Shown piece by piece: positions 1 to 9,814 of a stretch of DNA of 61,073 nucleotides. Within the stretch, counting starts at the first letter, position 1; every line of letters begins with the position of its first letter. The notes below the pieces were generated by a model. It searched no databases, had not been told where the DNA came from, and saw nothing but the letters and a program-made list of their open reading frames with translations. The position numbers were made by a program, and so were the translations under genes. Origin of the DNA: Lachnospiraceae bacterium (GTDB lineage Bacteria; Bacillota; Clostridia; Lachnospirales; Lachnospiraceae); the NCBI GenBank assembly GCA_017450485.1, contig JAFSTN010000046.1, positions 1-61,073 on the forward strand, read 5' to 3'.

Positions 1-207
1 TGCCATTTGGGAACGGAGTCCGTAAACTTCACGAACCTGATAGTAAGTATCTTCCTGCACACTATAACGGCTAAGATTATGAGTGTTATATATGTATCCA
101 GACACATAGTTACAGGCATTAGAATAAGCCTTCATAGTATCGCAGAGAATCTGCTTTTCAGAAGGATTTACCAAAATCTGAAGTTTTGCTGTAATAGTCT
201 GTTGCAT
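1..207 (-). CDS. tnpB: TnpB-like IS200/IS605 accessory protein, N-terminal part (cut by window edge)
   Basis: Reading the minus strand from an ATG at 207 gives 69 open codons that run off the left edge. They begin MQQTITAKLQILVNPSEKQI and continue with a Cys/Asn/Tyr-rich stretch (SNACNYVSGYIYN). This matches the N-terminal pattern of TnpB/OrfB proteins, the RNA-guided nucleases of IS200/IS605 elements. The RuvC and zinc-finger parts would lie outside the window, so activity cannot be judged. The hairpin at 308-329 upstream fits an element end. No TnpA transposase is visible. The family call rests on the first 69 residues only. Confidence 0.72.
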   Translation of the reverse strand, partial: MQQTITAKLQILVNPSEKQILCDTMKAYSNACNYVSGYIYNTHNLSRYSVQEDTYYQVREVYGLRSQMA

Positions 208-307
208 ATACAATACCTATTTTCTTCACCAAGATCATTATATCATGCATTTTGGCGAAGAACAATATTATTTAGAAAGGAAGTGCGTCGCTAAAACGGG
301 CATTCCT

Positions 308-329
308 CCCACCACTCAAGAGTAGTGGG
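308..329. repeat. IS200/IS605-type end hairpin beside the TnpB fragment
   Basis: CCCACCACT (308-316), loop CAAG and AGTAGTGGG (321-329) form a 9-bp stem with one C-A mismatch at the sixth pair. The same stem with the same mismatch flanks the IscB gene at 19922 and 21502. Imperfect subterminal hairpins are what Y1 TnpA transposases recognise. The rest of 208-442 shows no gene, only a weak hairpin ATTGCT...AGCAAT near 389-409. Confidence 0.6.
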
Positions 330-442
330 CTTCCTGCCCTGCGACGCTTGTGAAGGCACCCTCGCGTGTTGCCATTTAACCCACATATTGCTAGAATATT
401 AAGCAATAGGGTTGAAGAAATAAAAAGAATGGAGAAAAGTGT

Positions 443-1498
443 ATGAAAATGTTTTATGGGACAAGCTCTTCCGGCAGGATATCAGAAGCATTGAAAGGGC
501 TTACTTCTCCGAAACTTCTCATAATGACAAGCCCCGCAGATTGCTTTGAGGAAAATGTTGCCGAACTTGAGAAAGCCTTTCCGGGAGTGCCGAGTATCGG
601 ATGTATAGCAATGGGCTATGAGAACAGGGTAGAGGAGAAGGGTGCGACCGTTACGGCATTTACAGAGGGCGTCACATGTGCTGCCGGTGCATTGGAGGAT
701 GTGTCCAAAACTCCTGCGAAGTGTATTGGCAGACTGCAGGATGATCTGAACCGAATTAAGCCCGGCAATGATAATACGGCCATTATAGACTTCTGCGCGG
801 GAAATGACGCAGGTGTCATGAGTACTCTGGAGTTTCTCCTCAGGAAATATAAACTCCAGCTCATGGGAGCAACAGGGGATGCGGGAAAGGTTTCGGCCAA
901 CGGCAGGGTCTATGAGGATGGTATGGCCTACGCTGTGATCAGGAATGACACAGGCAGGGTCAAGGCTTATAAGGAGAATATCTATACCCCGGTTGAGGGC
1001 GTGAGGCTTCTTGCTTCCAAGACGGACAGGAGCAGATATTATATCGGCGAACTCAACGGACGTTCCTCCAAGCAGGTATATATGGAGCTGACCGGATGTA
1101 CCGAGAGCGCTATAGAGAATCAGACCTTTACCAATCCCCTGGGCAAGATGATCGGTGAGGATATATGCATAGTGTCCATTAAGGGCGTGGAAGGCAGCGG
1201 CATAACCTGTTACAGGCAGGTGAATGATTCAGATATCCTCACTCTTCTTGAAATGAACGATCCTATGGAGATCGCTCAGAATACGGTCGATGCCATCAAG
1301 AGAGATTTTAACAGAGTATCCGGGATCTTCTCCGTTAACTGTGCATTCAGGTATCTGCTGCTCCAGGAGAGGGGCGAACTCAATGACTATCTTGGCAGGA
1401 TAGCTTCTCTTGGAACCTCATGCGGCCTTGTGGGCTACGGTGAGCACTACAACGGCCAGTTCGTCAATCAGACGATGACATGCGTAGTATTTGAATAG
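443..1498 (+). CDS. FIST domain sensor protein
   Basis: This 351-residue soluble protein has no signal peptide or membrane segment. The N-terminal half has the FIST_N pattern ([12 protein letters not shown] near residue 50). The last 30 residues ([19 protein letters not shown]) are a typical FIST_C ending. FIST domains are proposed small-ligand sensors, often coupled to chemotaxis receptors, histidine kinases or GGDEF proteins. The next gene, 14 bp downstream, is a soluble methyl-accepting protein, so the two probably form a split cytoplasmic sensing unit. The ligand cannot be read from sequence. The start is an ATG preceded by GGAG. Confidence 0.85.
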   Translation: MKMFYGTSSSGRISEALKGLTSPKLLIMTSPADCFEENVAELEKAFPGVPSIGCIAMGYENRVEEKGATVTAFTEGVTCAAGALEDVSKTPAKCIGRLQDDLNRIKPGNDNTAIIDFCAGNDAGVMSTLEFLLRKYKLQLMGATGDAGKVSANGRVYEDGMAYAVIRNDTGRVKAYKENIYTPVEGVRLLASKTDRSRYYIGELNGRSSKQVYMELTGCTESAIENQTFTNPLGKMIGEDICIVSIKGVEGSGITCYRQVNDSDILTLLEMNDPMEIAQNTVDAIKRDFNRVSGIFSVNCAFRYLLLQERGELNDYLGRIASLGTSCGLVGYGEHYNGQFVNQTMTCVVFE

Positions 1499-1512
1499 GG
1501 GAGGGGATACAT

Positions 1513-2478
1513 ATGTTTGGAAAGAAAAAAGACAGGGACAATACTGCTGTGGAAACGGTTAATACCCCGGACAATTCGGCAAGAGGAGCAGAAGAGGCCC
1601 GGGCACTGAGTTATATCGCCGATTCCATCAAGGCATGCCAGAAAAGTCTGGTAGTCAATGAACTTGATTCCCTTACCGAGCTCAAGGATATAACTGACAC
1701 CTTCGGCGATGTCATGAAGGGCAATGAAGAACTCAAAAACGATATCTACGGATTCGGCGAAGTGTTTGATAAGGTCAGCGAGACCACATCCAGATTCAAC
1801 GAGGTAAGAGATGACATAGAAAACAGCGTCAAGGTGGCACAGGATAAGGTGGGAGAGCTCAAGGAAAGCTCGATCGATGTGAGGAATACCTTCAATGAGA
1901 TGGAGGAAGGCTTTGAAACCTTCAAGAGCTCCGTAGATGAGATAGCCGGCTATATGAAGCAGATCGTGGGTATCGCGTCACAGACAAACCTCCTGGCACT
2001 CAATGCATCCATAGAGGCAGCAAGAGCAGGCGAGGCGGGACGCGGCTTCGCGGTGGTCGCAGAGGAGGTACGTAAGCTCGCAGACGAGATCAAGGTTCTG
2101 ATCGATCAGGTCAATGCATCCATCAGTAACGTGGGTGAGGAGAGTGATAAGCTTACCGAGAGTATGAGAGCATCCGTCGAGAGCTTGGATGCAAGCCTTG
2201 AAAATGTGGACGAGACCTATGCCACATTTGATGAGATCATCGCAAGTGCGGACAGATCCGGAGAGGTTCAGGAAGAGATCGTCAATGCGTCACAGGAAGC
2301 GGGAGAAAAGATAGAAGCCCTGGAGAAGAGATTTGATCTCATCAACAGCGACTGTGACAAGCTTTTGGGGCAGATCGGCAGAGTTAATGATCTCGGCACC
2401 ACCAAGAGCGGCATCTTTGAAGACATAGATAACCTGGTATCGCAGATCACGCCCCTTGTTTCGGGGATAAAGGGATGA
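1513..2478 (+). CDS. Soluble methyl-accepting chemotaxis protein
   Basis: This 321-residue protein lacks membrane segments and an obvious ligand-binding domain. Residues 50-150 are long amphipathic helices. Residues 150-190 hold the MCP hairpin tip ([20 protein letters not shown] then [15 protein letters not shown]) that contacts CheA and CheW. The C-terminal helices complete the coiled-coil bundle. It is short for the family and probably takes its input from the FIST protein encoded 14 bp upstream. Its 3' end overlaps the convergent glycosidase gene by 32 bp. No che genes are in the window. Confidence 0.88.
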   Translation: MFGKKKDRDNTAVETVNTPDNSARGAEEARALSYIADSIKACQKSLVVNELDSLTELKDITDTFGDVMKGNEELKNDIYGFGEVFDKVSETTSRFNEVRDDIENSVKVAQDKVGELKESSIDVRNTFNEMEEGFETFKSSVDEIAGYMKQIVGIASQTNLLALNASIEAARAGEAGRGFAVVAEEVRKLADEIKVLIDQVNASISNVGEESDKLTESMRASVESLDASLENVDETYATFDEIIASADRSGEVQEEIVNASQEAGEKIEALEKRFDLINSDCDKLLGQIGRVNDLGTTKSGIFEDIDNLVSQITPLVSGIKG

Positions 2479-4237
2479 GGCTCTCCGGCAGATCCTCCTC
2501 CGGCGACATCTGAAAATACGGGGTATTGTCTTCGCGGAAGTGGACTCTTCTTATTCCGTCACATCTTAAGTGCTCTTTGATGTTTGTCTCGGCGTGATAG
2601 GCGATCATTGTCTCGCCTTCTTCGTTGGTATAGAAAGAATGGTGTCCGGGACCGTATTCACCGTCCACCGAGTAGTATGTGAGCACCGGGGTTATGCTTT
2701 TGTACCAGGATGCGATATCACACAGGTCGGCAGTTGAATCTGCGGTGAACAGACCGAGTGCATATGTATATGCGTTGGCGGAACCTCCGGAATAAGCCAG
2801 ATATACCTTGCCGTCCCTGACGAGCGCATAGGGCCCTTCGTTGTTTATGGTGCCTTCAAGATTTTCCCATCCGTATAAGGGCCGTGAGAGAAGTACCGGA
2901 TCGCCGGTGAGTTTCCACGGTTCTTCTTCGCTTACACGGGCGATATAGAGCATCGAGCCCGTGTCGGCTGGTGTACCGATATCTTTGCGGTATGACCAGA
3001 CCATATACGATCCGCTGAGTGCCTTGATGTATGTCATATCAAGCGTGATTCCGTCTGTTGTAAGAGGAGTTCCGTCTTTTTTCACTACCCGTATTGGATC
3101 CTCCCATGCATCTTCGTTTACGGGATTTTCGCCGTCCTTCAGTCTCATATAGTGGCACTGCGGTCCCCAGGTGTGTCCGCTTACGGCGAAAAGTATGCAG
3201 GTTTTACCTCCTATCACATGAAATTCCGGTGCCCAGAAGGTCTGCTCAAATCCTCTTTTCTCATCAAAAGGCAGGATCAGATGTTCTGTAATGCCTTCCG
3301 CAAACAGCCCTTCAACAGTGTCCGCTTCACGGATGTATATCCCGATATCGTTAAGATTGTCATTTGTTCCGAGGAAATACCATTTAACGCCCCATTTGAA
3401 GATGACAGGATCTCCGTAGCCCATTGCCAGAGGAAAAGAGAATGACTGGCGGCTGATCGTGCCGTGTAGACAAGCGTCGGAGGATTTACCGCGATCCCAT
3501 ATGATACGCTTGGATGCTTTGGAACCGTCACTGTAATTCACACGGACGTACATATGCTCGGGGTCTTCATCGTATGCGGCTCTGATATCTTCGGGCAGTT
3601 CCACACCCGTACAGGTTATCGGAGTCCAATAGCGGATGGCTTTATCCGAAATGCCTGTGGGGATCGCGATGGTGTCTGACAGATCATACCCGGACAGACC
3701 TGTTTTCGGCAGGATCCCGGCTTCTTCAAAGTGGATCAGGTCTGTGGTTTTCCATAATACACGGTGATCTTTATAAGCCGGTACGGGATCGCCGTTTTCA
3801 TATATGACCTCGGCACAGATACCGGTCACACCGTCGCCCATGTCGAATATCTGCGGGTTCTGTATGCCCATCGGTATTATGGTGTTTTCGGCGGAAATCT
3901 CACCTTTTGTAAACAGGATGCCGTAGTTTTTGTTGAGCGGTATTTCTTCACCGTTTTCATCTGTATAAGCAAAGTGCACGCTCCCTGCAAGCCCTGCGGG
4001 ATATGCCCCGGGATCGGCATTCCGTGTATACACTTTGAAGGTTGTCCTGTTTTTCATCATTCTCAAAGCCTCTTCTTCCGAGATCTCCGTGAGGTCTGAA
4101 TCAGGGAGTACGAAGCGCCGGTATAACTGCGGAGCGTCCTCCCAGATACCGCGTTTCCCTCTTTTTTCGATTTTATTTCCGGTTCTGCGGACTATAACAC
4201 TTCCTACAGAGAACCGGTAATACTTTGTCTCTTCCAT
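2447..4237 (-). CDS. Glycoside hydrolase family 43 protein
   Basis: This 596-residue protein has no signal peptide, so it probably acts in the cytoplasm on imported oligosaccharides. Residues 270-580 carry the five-bladed propeller motifs of GH43: D276 in YGDPVIFKW (candidate base), D400 in ITLDMTYI (pKa modulator), E467 in NNEGPYALV (acid) and the GPGHHSFY histidines (metal ligand). GH43 enzymes are mostly xylosidases or arabinofuranosidases; the substrate here is not readable. The first ~260 residues are an extra N-terminal module I do not recognise. The gene starts 6 bp after the stop of the LysM gene, so they are likely cotranscribed. Confidence 0.85.
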   Translation of the reverse strand: MEETKYYRFSVGSVIVRRTGNKIEKRGKRGIWEDAPQLYRRFVLPDSDLTEISEEEALRMMKNRTTFKVYTRNADPGAYPAGLAGSVHFAYTDENGEEIPLNKNYGILFTKGEISAENTIIPMGIQNPQIFDMGDGVTGICAEVIYENGDPVPAYKDHRVLWKTTDLIHFEEAGILPKTGLSGYDLSDTIAIPTGISDKAIRYWTPITCTGVELPEDIRAAYDEDPEHMYVRVNYSDGSKASKRIIWDRGKSSDACLHGTISRQSFSFPLAMGYGDPVIFKWGVKWYFLGTNDNLNDIGIYIREADTVEGLFAEGITEHLILPFDEKRGFEQTFWAPEFHVIGGKTCILFAVSGHTWGPQCHYMRLKDGENPVNEDAWEDPIRVVKKDGTPLTTDGITLDMTYIKALSGSYMVWSYRKDIGTPADTGSMLYIARVSEEEPWKLTGDPVLLSRPLYGWENLEGTINNEGPYALVRDGKVYLAYSGGSANAYTYALGLFTADSTADLCDIASWYKSITPVLTYYSVDGEYGPGHHSFYTNEEGETMIAYHAETNIKEHLRCDGIRRVHFREDNTPYFQMSPEEDLPESLIPLSPKQGA

Positions 4238-4243
4238 GGCGTG

Positions 4244-5161
4244 TCAGTGAAGGGCGTCCATCTTGAAGTCTCTTGCTCCGTCAGGGACAGGAACCAGCGC
4301 GAACAGTTCGTTCATCTTTTTTTCGGCTTCGGCTTTCTCGGCCTCCGATGCGGTTTCGCTTCGGATTATTTCATAGTATTTATGTGTCTTTGATTCTTTG
4401 GTATCAAAAGAGTCAGCTGTGTGGAACTGTACCTCAAATACGAGACCGTCAGAGGTTTCCAGATTGGTGTTGATCCCCTGATAAGAGCTGGTGTCATTGG
4501 CCCAGTAATTCTTGAATTTATACAGCTTATAACCTTTGTTTTCAAACTCTGTCAGTATTTTTTGCGTAACAGTCACATATTCGTCGTCATTTATTATATA
4601 TGTATATCTGAGTGAATCATGGATACCGTTTGCTGCTTCTGCAAAAGATATCTCCTTGTCGGTGGAATCCAGATGGATCTTACGTGCCGTGCTCTCCACT
4701 GATTTGAATCTGAAATCAAGTCCGGTGAGGTATGCCTTGTCTGATTCGAATGATTTGAGAATGGCGGTGATCGCAGGTTCAGCCGATACTGCTCTGTCAT
4801 GCAGCTCCTGTGCAAGCCTGTTGAGTTCGGGATCCTTGGTGTAATCAACCTCCGCGCTTTGCTCCGCCGCAGCCACAGCTGCATCATCGGGAAGCGTCAG
4901 GACCTGTCCGGGATAGATCAGCGAAGGATCGGTGACTGTGTCCGGGTTCAGTTCCTGAATTTCCTTCCAGCGTTCACCGCTTCCCAGAATATCAGCTGCG
5001 ATCCCGTACAGGCAGTCTCCCTCCCGAACCACATATGAATTCGCCGCATTCTCCTGAGCATACGCCGCCATAGATGCAGGCGCGCTTAATGAAAACCCCG
5101 AGATCAGGAGTATGGCGATAAGCATGTACATAAGGTGATTGAACAGTTTTCTTTTTTTCAT
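4244..5161 (-). CDS. Secreted LysM protein with RelA/SpoT-like nucleotidyltransferase fold
   Basis: This 305-residue protein starts with a signal peptide (Lys-rich start, hydrophobic 10-28, likely cut after AYA). A LysM peptidoglycan-binding domain spans 42-91 (YVVREGDCLYGIAADILG...GQVLTLP). The C-terminal part has the order of RelA/SpoT synthetase motifs: FKSVESTARKI (152-162), D182 in HDSLRYT, Y227 in YQGIN and E243 in VFEVQFHT, then SFDTKESKTHKYYE. The same arrangement occurs in phage head-associated and toxin-like RSH domains. Such a fold on an exported wall-binding protein is unexpected for a stringent-response enzyme. Catalytic activity is not shown. Confidence 0.72.
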   Translation of the reverse strand: MKKRKLFNHLMYMLIAILLISGFSLSAPASMAAYAQENAANSYVVREGDCLYGIAADILGSGERWKEIQELNPDTVTDPSLIYPGQVLTLPDDAAVAAAEQSAEVDYTKDPELNRLAQELHDRAVSAEPAITAILKSFESDKAYLTGLDFRFKSVESTARKIHLDSTDKEISFAEAANGIHDSLRYTYIINDDEYVTVTQKILTEFENKGYKLYKFKNYWANDTSSYQGINTNLETSDGLVFEVQFHTADSFDTKESKTHKYYEIIRSETASEAEKAEAEKKMNELFALVPVPDGARDFKMDALH

Positions 5162-5279
5162 CGGGTAATTCCTTTCGTGAGTCTGATTTACATGAAATCA
5201 TGGTAGCACAAGGTGGATTTTTAGGCTATATTTAAAAAGGATGACTATAAATAAAAAGAGGGATCCGGCATAGAAGACC

Positions 5280-7091
5280 ATGAAAAAAGACAACAAGATA
5301 ACCCCTGATTCTGACGGCAGACAAAAAAGTATTCCCACCACCCGATTCGGCATACGTGGGAAAATAGATATACTTGTGATCACACTGATAGTGTTCATAT
5401 TCGTGGTAACCATGGAGCTGGCATCCGGACTTCATATGTCACTTGAAGTAACGGCCAACATACAGGGCAATGATATGTTGGGACGGCTGGCAGAGGAGAT
5501 ACTCGATACGGATGATATGACTTATCTGCTCACAAGGGGACTGGAGATATATGAAAGCGTGCCCGAGGAGATAAGACAAAAACGTACATCCGAAGAGTAT
5601 CTTTCTTATTTCGATGAATTGGAAACCCCGGAGTACCTGGCGATACGCAATGAACTGGCACAGATAAGTGATGACAACGGCTACAGGTGGATAGACCTGC
5701 GTGTTATTGACCCGTACACGGATCGTTTCATATTTCTCATGGACACAAACCCGGAAACCGACAGCAGATTTGAGACCGGATATTGGGAAGCCCCTGAAGA
5801 AGGCATCATGACTTATATTGTCGAATTCGGAGACGGGGAAGAGACACCTGATGATCTCGGGCCTGACGCGGGAGGATCTTTAGGTTACCGCCTGAGATCA
5901 ACCATAGATAATATCGTAGCGCTTCGAAGTCTGCAGAATGAACCTTTTGCAACACTTGTACCGCTTTATCATCCCGTTACCGGTGAGGAGATAGGGTATA
6001 TCGGACTGGGGGAGGATATGGCGGATTATTATGAACACCGTCTTGAGTACAGGATCATCTTTATTTCCGTCATGTTCATAATACTCATAATCTGCCTGCT
6101 GATCACACAGCTCGTTGCCCATTATGCTCTTATCAAACCCATAACCCGCCTTTCGCATGCCGCCAGGAACTACGTGAGTGATAAGGATAAATACCAGACG
6201 GGACATTATTTTGAAAATGTCATGATTCCCACTCACGATGAAGTAAAGCTCCTAAGGGATTCCATGAGTATCATGGAGGAGGATATCAACAATTACGTGA
6301 CGGACATAACGGATATGACGGCTGAGAGGGAGCGGGTTGAGGCTGAATTGAATGTCGGATCGCAGATCCAGCTGAGTATGCTTCCCGATAAGCTGGCCGG
6401 ATACCGGGGTGGCGGTAATTTTGATATCAAGGCATCTATGCGTGCTGCCAAGGAAGTCGGAGGTGATCTGTATGACTTCTTCGTCCTCGATGATGATCAT
6501 ATAGCTATCGCCATAGCCGATGTTTCGGGCAAGGGAGTGCCGGCAGCCCTGTTTATGGTGATCATCAAGGTTCTTATAAACGTCGCGGGCCAGTCAGAAC
6601 AGTCTCCTGCAGCGATCCTGAACAGGATAAACAATCAGATATGTGCCAATAACCCGGAGACCATGTTCGTGACCGTATGGCTGTCCGTCTACAGCATCAG
6701 GGAAAGGACCCTCACGTACGTCAACGCAGGTCATGAGTATCCTGCACTTTACAGGGCATCCGATGATGAATTCAGGCTTATAGTGGAGGAGCATGATCCG
6801 GTTGTAGGCTTTATACCTGATATTAAATACAGGGAAAGGACGATCGCTTTTGAACCGGGAGACAAACTGTATCTGTATACGGACGGCATACCCGAGGCTA
6901 CGGCTGAGGACGAGACCATGTACGGCACCGAGCGTATGCTCGAATGTCTGAACGAACACAGAGCCGAGCATGGACATGAGCTTTTGGACGCAGTGATTGA
7001 AAGCGTTGATAAATACGTCGGAGATGCAAAACAGTTTGATGATATGACAAGTGTCATATTTGAAATTGTTGATGATCATGAACAAAACTGA
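5280..7091 (+). CDS. Membrane-bound SpoIIE/RsbU-type PP2C phosphatase (copy 1)
   Basis: This 603-residue protein has transmembrane segments near 29-49 and 258-280 flanking a ~200-residue outside sensor domain. A HAMP-like linker (YALIKPITRLSHAARNYV) and a short coiled coil lead to a PPM phosphatase domain from about 365. Metal-binding motifs are present: GGDLYDF (~394), IADVSGKGVPAALFM and FDDMTSVIFE (~586). Such enzymes dephosphorylate anti-anti-sigma-like partners on an external cue. No anti-sigma or STAS gene is nearby, so the target is unknown. No convincing ribosome site precedes the ATG. It overlaps its paralogue by 14 bp. Confidence 0.87.
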   Translation: MKKDNKITPDSDGRQKSIPTTRFGIRGKIDILVITLIVFIFVVTMELASGLHMSLEVTANIQGNDMLGRLAEEILDTDDMTYLLTRGLEIYESVPEEIRQKRTSEEYLSYFDELETPEYLAIRNELAQISDDNGYRWIDLRVIDPYTDRFIFLMDTNPETDSRFETGYWEAPEEGIMTYIVEFGDGEETPDDLGPDAGGSLGYRLRSTIDNIVALRSLQNEPFATLVPLYHPVTGEEIGYIGLGEDMADYYEHRLEYRIIFISVMFIILIICLLITQLVAHYALIKPITRLSHAARNYVSDKDKYQTGHYFENVMIPTHDEVKLLRDSMSIMEEDINNYVTDITDMTAERERVEAELNVGSQIQLSMLPDKLAGYRGGGNFDIKASMRAAKEVGGDLYDFFVLDDDHIAIAIADVSGKGVPAALFMVIIKVLINVAGQSEQSPAAILNRINNQICANNPETMFVTVWLSVYSIRERTLTYVNAGHEYPALYRASDDEFRLIVEEHDPVVGFIPDIKYRERTIAFEPGDKLYLYTDGIPEATAEDETMYGTERMLECLNEHRAEHGHELLDAVIESVDKYVGDAKQFDDMTSVIFEIVDDHEQN

Positions 7092-8862
7092 CTATAAAGA
7101 AAAAATAAAAAATATCATATTCGGTCTGCGTATAAAGGTTACCCTGATCGTAGCACTCTCGGTTTTTATTGCATTTTTGGGAAGCTATATCGTCTCTTTG
7201 ATCTCACATTCGTTTATGACCGTAAATAAAGCCATAGAGAGTAACAGAATGCTTGGCAGGACACTGGCCATAGCTATAAATCAGGAGGTTGCGGCAAGTA
7301 TCTATGATGAAGGCTCACGGATCTATTACGGGCTTTCGGAAGAGGCTAAAGCCGATCCGACATCCAGTAAATATCTGTCCCGGTACACGCAGCTGAAGAA
7401 TGAGGATTATCTTGCACTTCAGGAACGACTTACCAGAATTGCGCGGGAATCCGAGCTTGAATGGATAGATCTCCGTATCATCGATGAAGAAAATGACAGG
7501 TACGTATATCTCCTTGATACGGAACAGAAGCCGAATATGGCTTATGCCATGGGCGACTGGAATTATTTTGAAGACGAGGTCGTCACGTTTGTAATTGATG
7601 ACTCTGATGAAATCACGGCAGGAGAAATAAGCATCCTTACAGAAAAAAGGAATCAAGGTCGTCATCTTTCTTCCAAGGCTGAGGAAGGCTTTGTCTTTTG
7701 TACCCTGGCACCTTTTTATCGTCCGGAGACTCATGAACTCATAGGTTATATAGGTATCGGCCAGGAGGTCGCGGTTTCTTTGAAGGATTATAAGCAATTT
7801 ACTGATCTGTTTAAGAGCATGTCTATCGGAATGATGATAGTAGTTCTGGTTTTAACGGCTCTGCTGATAGGCAGGCAGGTGGTAAGACCCATAAGACGTC
7901 TTACAAAGGCTGCAAGAAAATATGCCGCAACACAGGATAAACTTAATTCCGAGCCTGTATTTAAAAACACGGGGATCAGTCGACATGATGAGATAGGACT
8001 GCTTGCGGATTCCATGTCCGATATGGAGACGGAGATGGTGTCCTACATGAAGAACCTGACCGAGCTGACGGCCAGACAGGAGCGTATGGATGCAGAGCTT
8101 GGCGTGGCTGAGAGGATACAGATGAGTATGCTTCCCGATAAGTTTGCGGGGAAGGAGGGACTTGGTGATATCACGATAAGCTCCTACATCAAACCTGCAA
8201 GACTGGTGGGTGGAGATTTCTATGATTATTTTATGATAGATGAAGATCACATCGGCCTGTCCATAGCGGACGTATCGGGCAAAGGGGTTCCCGCGGCTCT
8301 GTTTATGGCCATCTGTAAGACGCTCCTTAAGAGCACGGCCATGGAAGAGACATCACCTGCCAATATAGCCAGGAAGGTCAACGCACAGCTGTGTGAGAAC
8401 AATCCCGAAATGATGTTTCTGACCTTGTGGTTTGGCATATATACGATATCTACCCATACCATAACCTATATTAATGCCGGCCATGAATATCCCTGTGTCT
8501 ACAGGAGGGAAACAGACAGGTATGAGCTGCTTATTGATGATCATGATCCCGTCATGGGATTTATGCCCGAACTTGAGTTTGAAGAGCGTGAGATAACACT
8601 TGAAGACGGTGACAGATTTTTCGTATATACCGACGGGGTTCCCGAGGCAACGAATACGGATGAGAAGCTATACGGCACAGACAGAATGACACAGTGCCTC
8701 AACACTGATACGGACAAAACCGGTGATACTGCGATCAGGGCTTTGTGTGATGATATAGATATGTTTTTGAACGGAGCGGAGCAATTTGACGATATTACCA
8801 TAATGTTTATCGAACGAACGGAGAAAGCCGGATATCAGGCTGGAGCTCAGAAAAAAGAATGA
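7078..8862 (+). CDS. Membrane-bound SpoIIE/RsbU-type PP2C phosphatase (copy 2)
   Basis: This 594-residue paralogue of the preceding gene has the same layout: TM segments near 20-41 and 245-265, an extracytoplasmic sensor between them, HAMP-like linker (VRPIRRLTKAARKY), and a PPM domain with GGDFYDY, IADVSGKGVPAALFM and FDDITIMF. The ATG at 7078 was chosen because its N-terminus lines up with copy 1 and overlaps the upstream stop by 14 bp, implying coupled translation. The sensor halves differ more than the catalytic halves, which suggests duplication followed by a change of signal. Confidence 0.86.
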   Translation: MNKTDYKEKIKNIIFGLRIKVTLIVALSVFIAFLGSYIVSLISHSFMTVNKAIESNRMLGRTLAIAINQEVAASIYDEGSRIYYGLSEEAKADPTSSKYLSRYTQLKNEDYLALQERLTRIARESELEWIDLRIIDEENDRYVYLLDTEQKPNMAYAMGDWNYFEDEVVTFVIDDSDEITAGEISILTEKRNQGRHLSSKAEEGFVFCTLAPFYRPETHELIGYIGIGQEVAVSLKDYKQFTDLFKSMSIGMMIVVLVLTALLIGRQVVRPIRRLTKAARKYAATQDKLNSEPVFKNTGISRHDEIGLLADSMSDMETEMVSYMKNLTELTARQERMDAELGVAERIQMSMLPDKFAGKEGLGDITISSYIKPARLVGGDFYDYFMIDEDHIGLSIADVSGKGVPAALFMAICKTLLKSTAMEETSPANIARKVNAQLCENNPEMMFLTLWFGIYTISTHTITYINAGHEYPCVYRRETDRYELLIDDHDPVMGFMPELEFEEREITLEDGDRFFVYTDGVPEATNTDEKLYGTDRMTQCLNTDTDKTGDTAIRALCDDIDMFLNGAEQFDDITIMFIERTEKAGYQAGAQKKE

Positions 8863-8878
8863 AACTCCAATGGAGTTT
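8862..8878. repeat. Short inverted repeat after the phosphatase pair
   Basis: AAACTCC-AAT-GGAGTTT is a perfect 7-bp stem with a 3-nt loop starting in the stop codon. There is no T-run after it, so it is a weak terminator at best. Confidence 0.3.
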
Positions 8879-8956
8879 ATAGACAGAGTAACGGAGCCAT
8901 ATGTGTGATACTTCTGTGATAACCGAAAGGATATAGTGTATTTATGGGAGAGGAAT

Positions 8957-9784
8957 ATGAGACTGACACGAATCGAACAGGAAAACCGTGATTATTTTTC
9001 TTATCTGTGTCCGGATTCTTTATTGAATGATGACGGGCTGTTTAAGCTCGGTGTCATCGATGATGAGGACTACGCATGCAGTATGTGTGTGATCGGTATA
9101 GGGGATTCTCTTGCCCACATACGGTGGATCATGACGGATCCCGGATCGCGGGAAAAGGGCGCGGCCACTTTTTTGATTGATAATGTTTTGGAGCTCCTGA
9201 AGGACACGGGGGTCGACGGAATTGATGTCAGATTCATGTCGTCGGATGAAGACCTGGATGATTTCCTTGAAGAGAGAGGTTTTCTGGTGGATGAAGATAC
9301 CGGGATCTACTCCATCCCGATACCTGATCTGGTATACAGCCGGGAGATGGAGCAGATAGCGGGCAGCATAGGTGCAAGCAGGCATACCAAGCCTTTTCCG
9401 GATGATGATGCGGTACGGGGCAAGCTTATACGTAAACTGTCGGAATCGTTTCAGACGGATCCTTATGTTTTTGACGGTATTTCACCGAAATACAGCGCAA
9501 TATACTATGATACCGGCTCACATCCGTCCGGAGTGATATGTGTGAGTGAATCGGGAGATAAGGATCTGTATGTCAACTATCTTTTCAGTGACGGCGGCAT
9601 AAACTGCATAGGCGAGCTTGCCACGGCTCTGTATGATGCGATCTTACAATCGGGATCCTTACCGGAGAACCTTATATTTACAGACAGGGATGACAGATCG
9701 ATAACACTTATGGAAAGGCTGACCGGCATTGACCGGGATGAATACCGCATACCCGGACATTTGTATGCGCTTATGCTTTTTTAG
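8957..9784 (+). CDS. GNAT-like acetyltransferase
   Basis: About 275 residues from the ATG at 8957, which has GGGAG 6 nt upstream; a GTG at 8936 with AAAGG is the alternative start. The N-terminal ~120 residues have GNAT character: a central strand IRWIMTDPGSREKGAATFLID, which looks like the acetyl-CoA loop (R-x-x-G-x-A), and a C-terminal FLEERGF segment. The remaining ~150 residues may be a second, degenerate GNAT-like half. It lies 30 bp before the giant protein gene and is probably cotranscribed with it. Whether it modifies that protein is unknown. Confidence 0.6.
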   Translation: MRLTRIEQENRDYFSYLCPDSLLNDDGLFKLGVIDDEDYACSMCVIGIGDSLAHIRWIMTDPGSREKGAATFLIDNVLELLKDTGVDGIDVRFMSSDEDLDDFLEERGFLVDEDTGIYSIPIPDLVYSREMEQIAGSIGASRHTKPFPDDDAVRGKLIRKLSESFQTDPYVFDGISPKYSAIYYDTGSHPSGVICVSESGDKDLYVNYLFSDGGINCIGELATALYDAILQSGSLPENLIFTDRDDRSITLMERLTGIDRDEYRIPGHLYALMLF

Positions 9785-9814
9785 TTAACAGGATTGACAA
9801 TTCGGAGGTATGAA

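Noticed and set aside
7-294. Plus-strand 95-codon open frame at the left edge
   Set aside because: It lies opposite the TnpB-like coding frame and has no protein-like features; the minus-strand reading is recognisable.
9794-9814. TTG start for the giant gene
   Set aside because: GGAGG at 9804-9808 lies inside this extension and is spaced correctly for the ATG at 9815.
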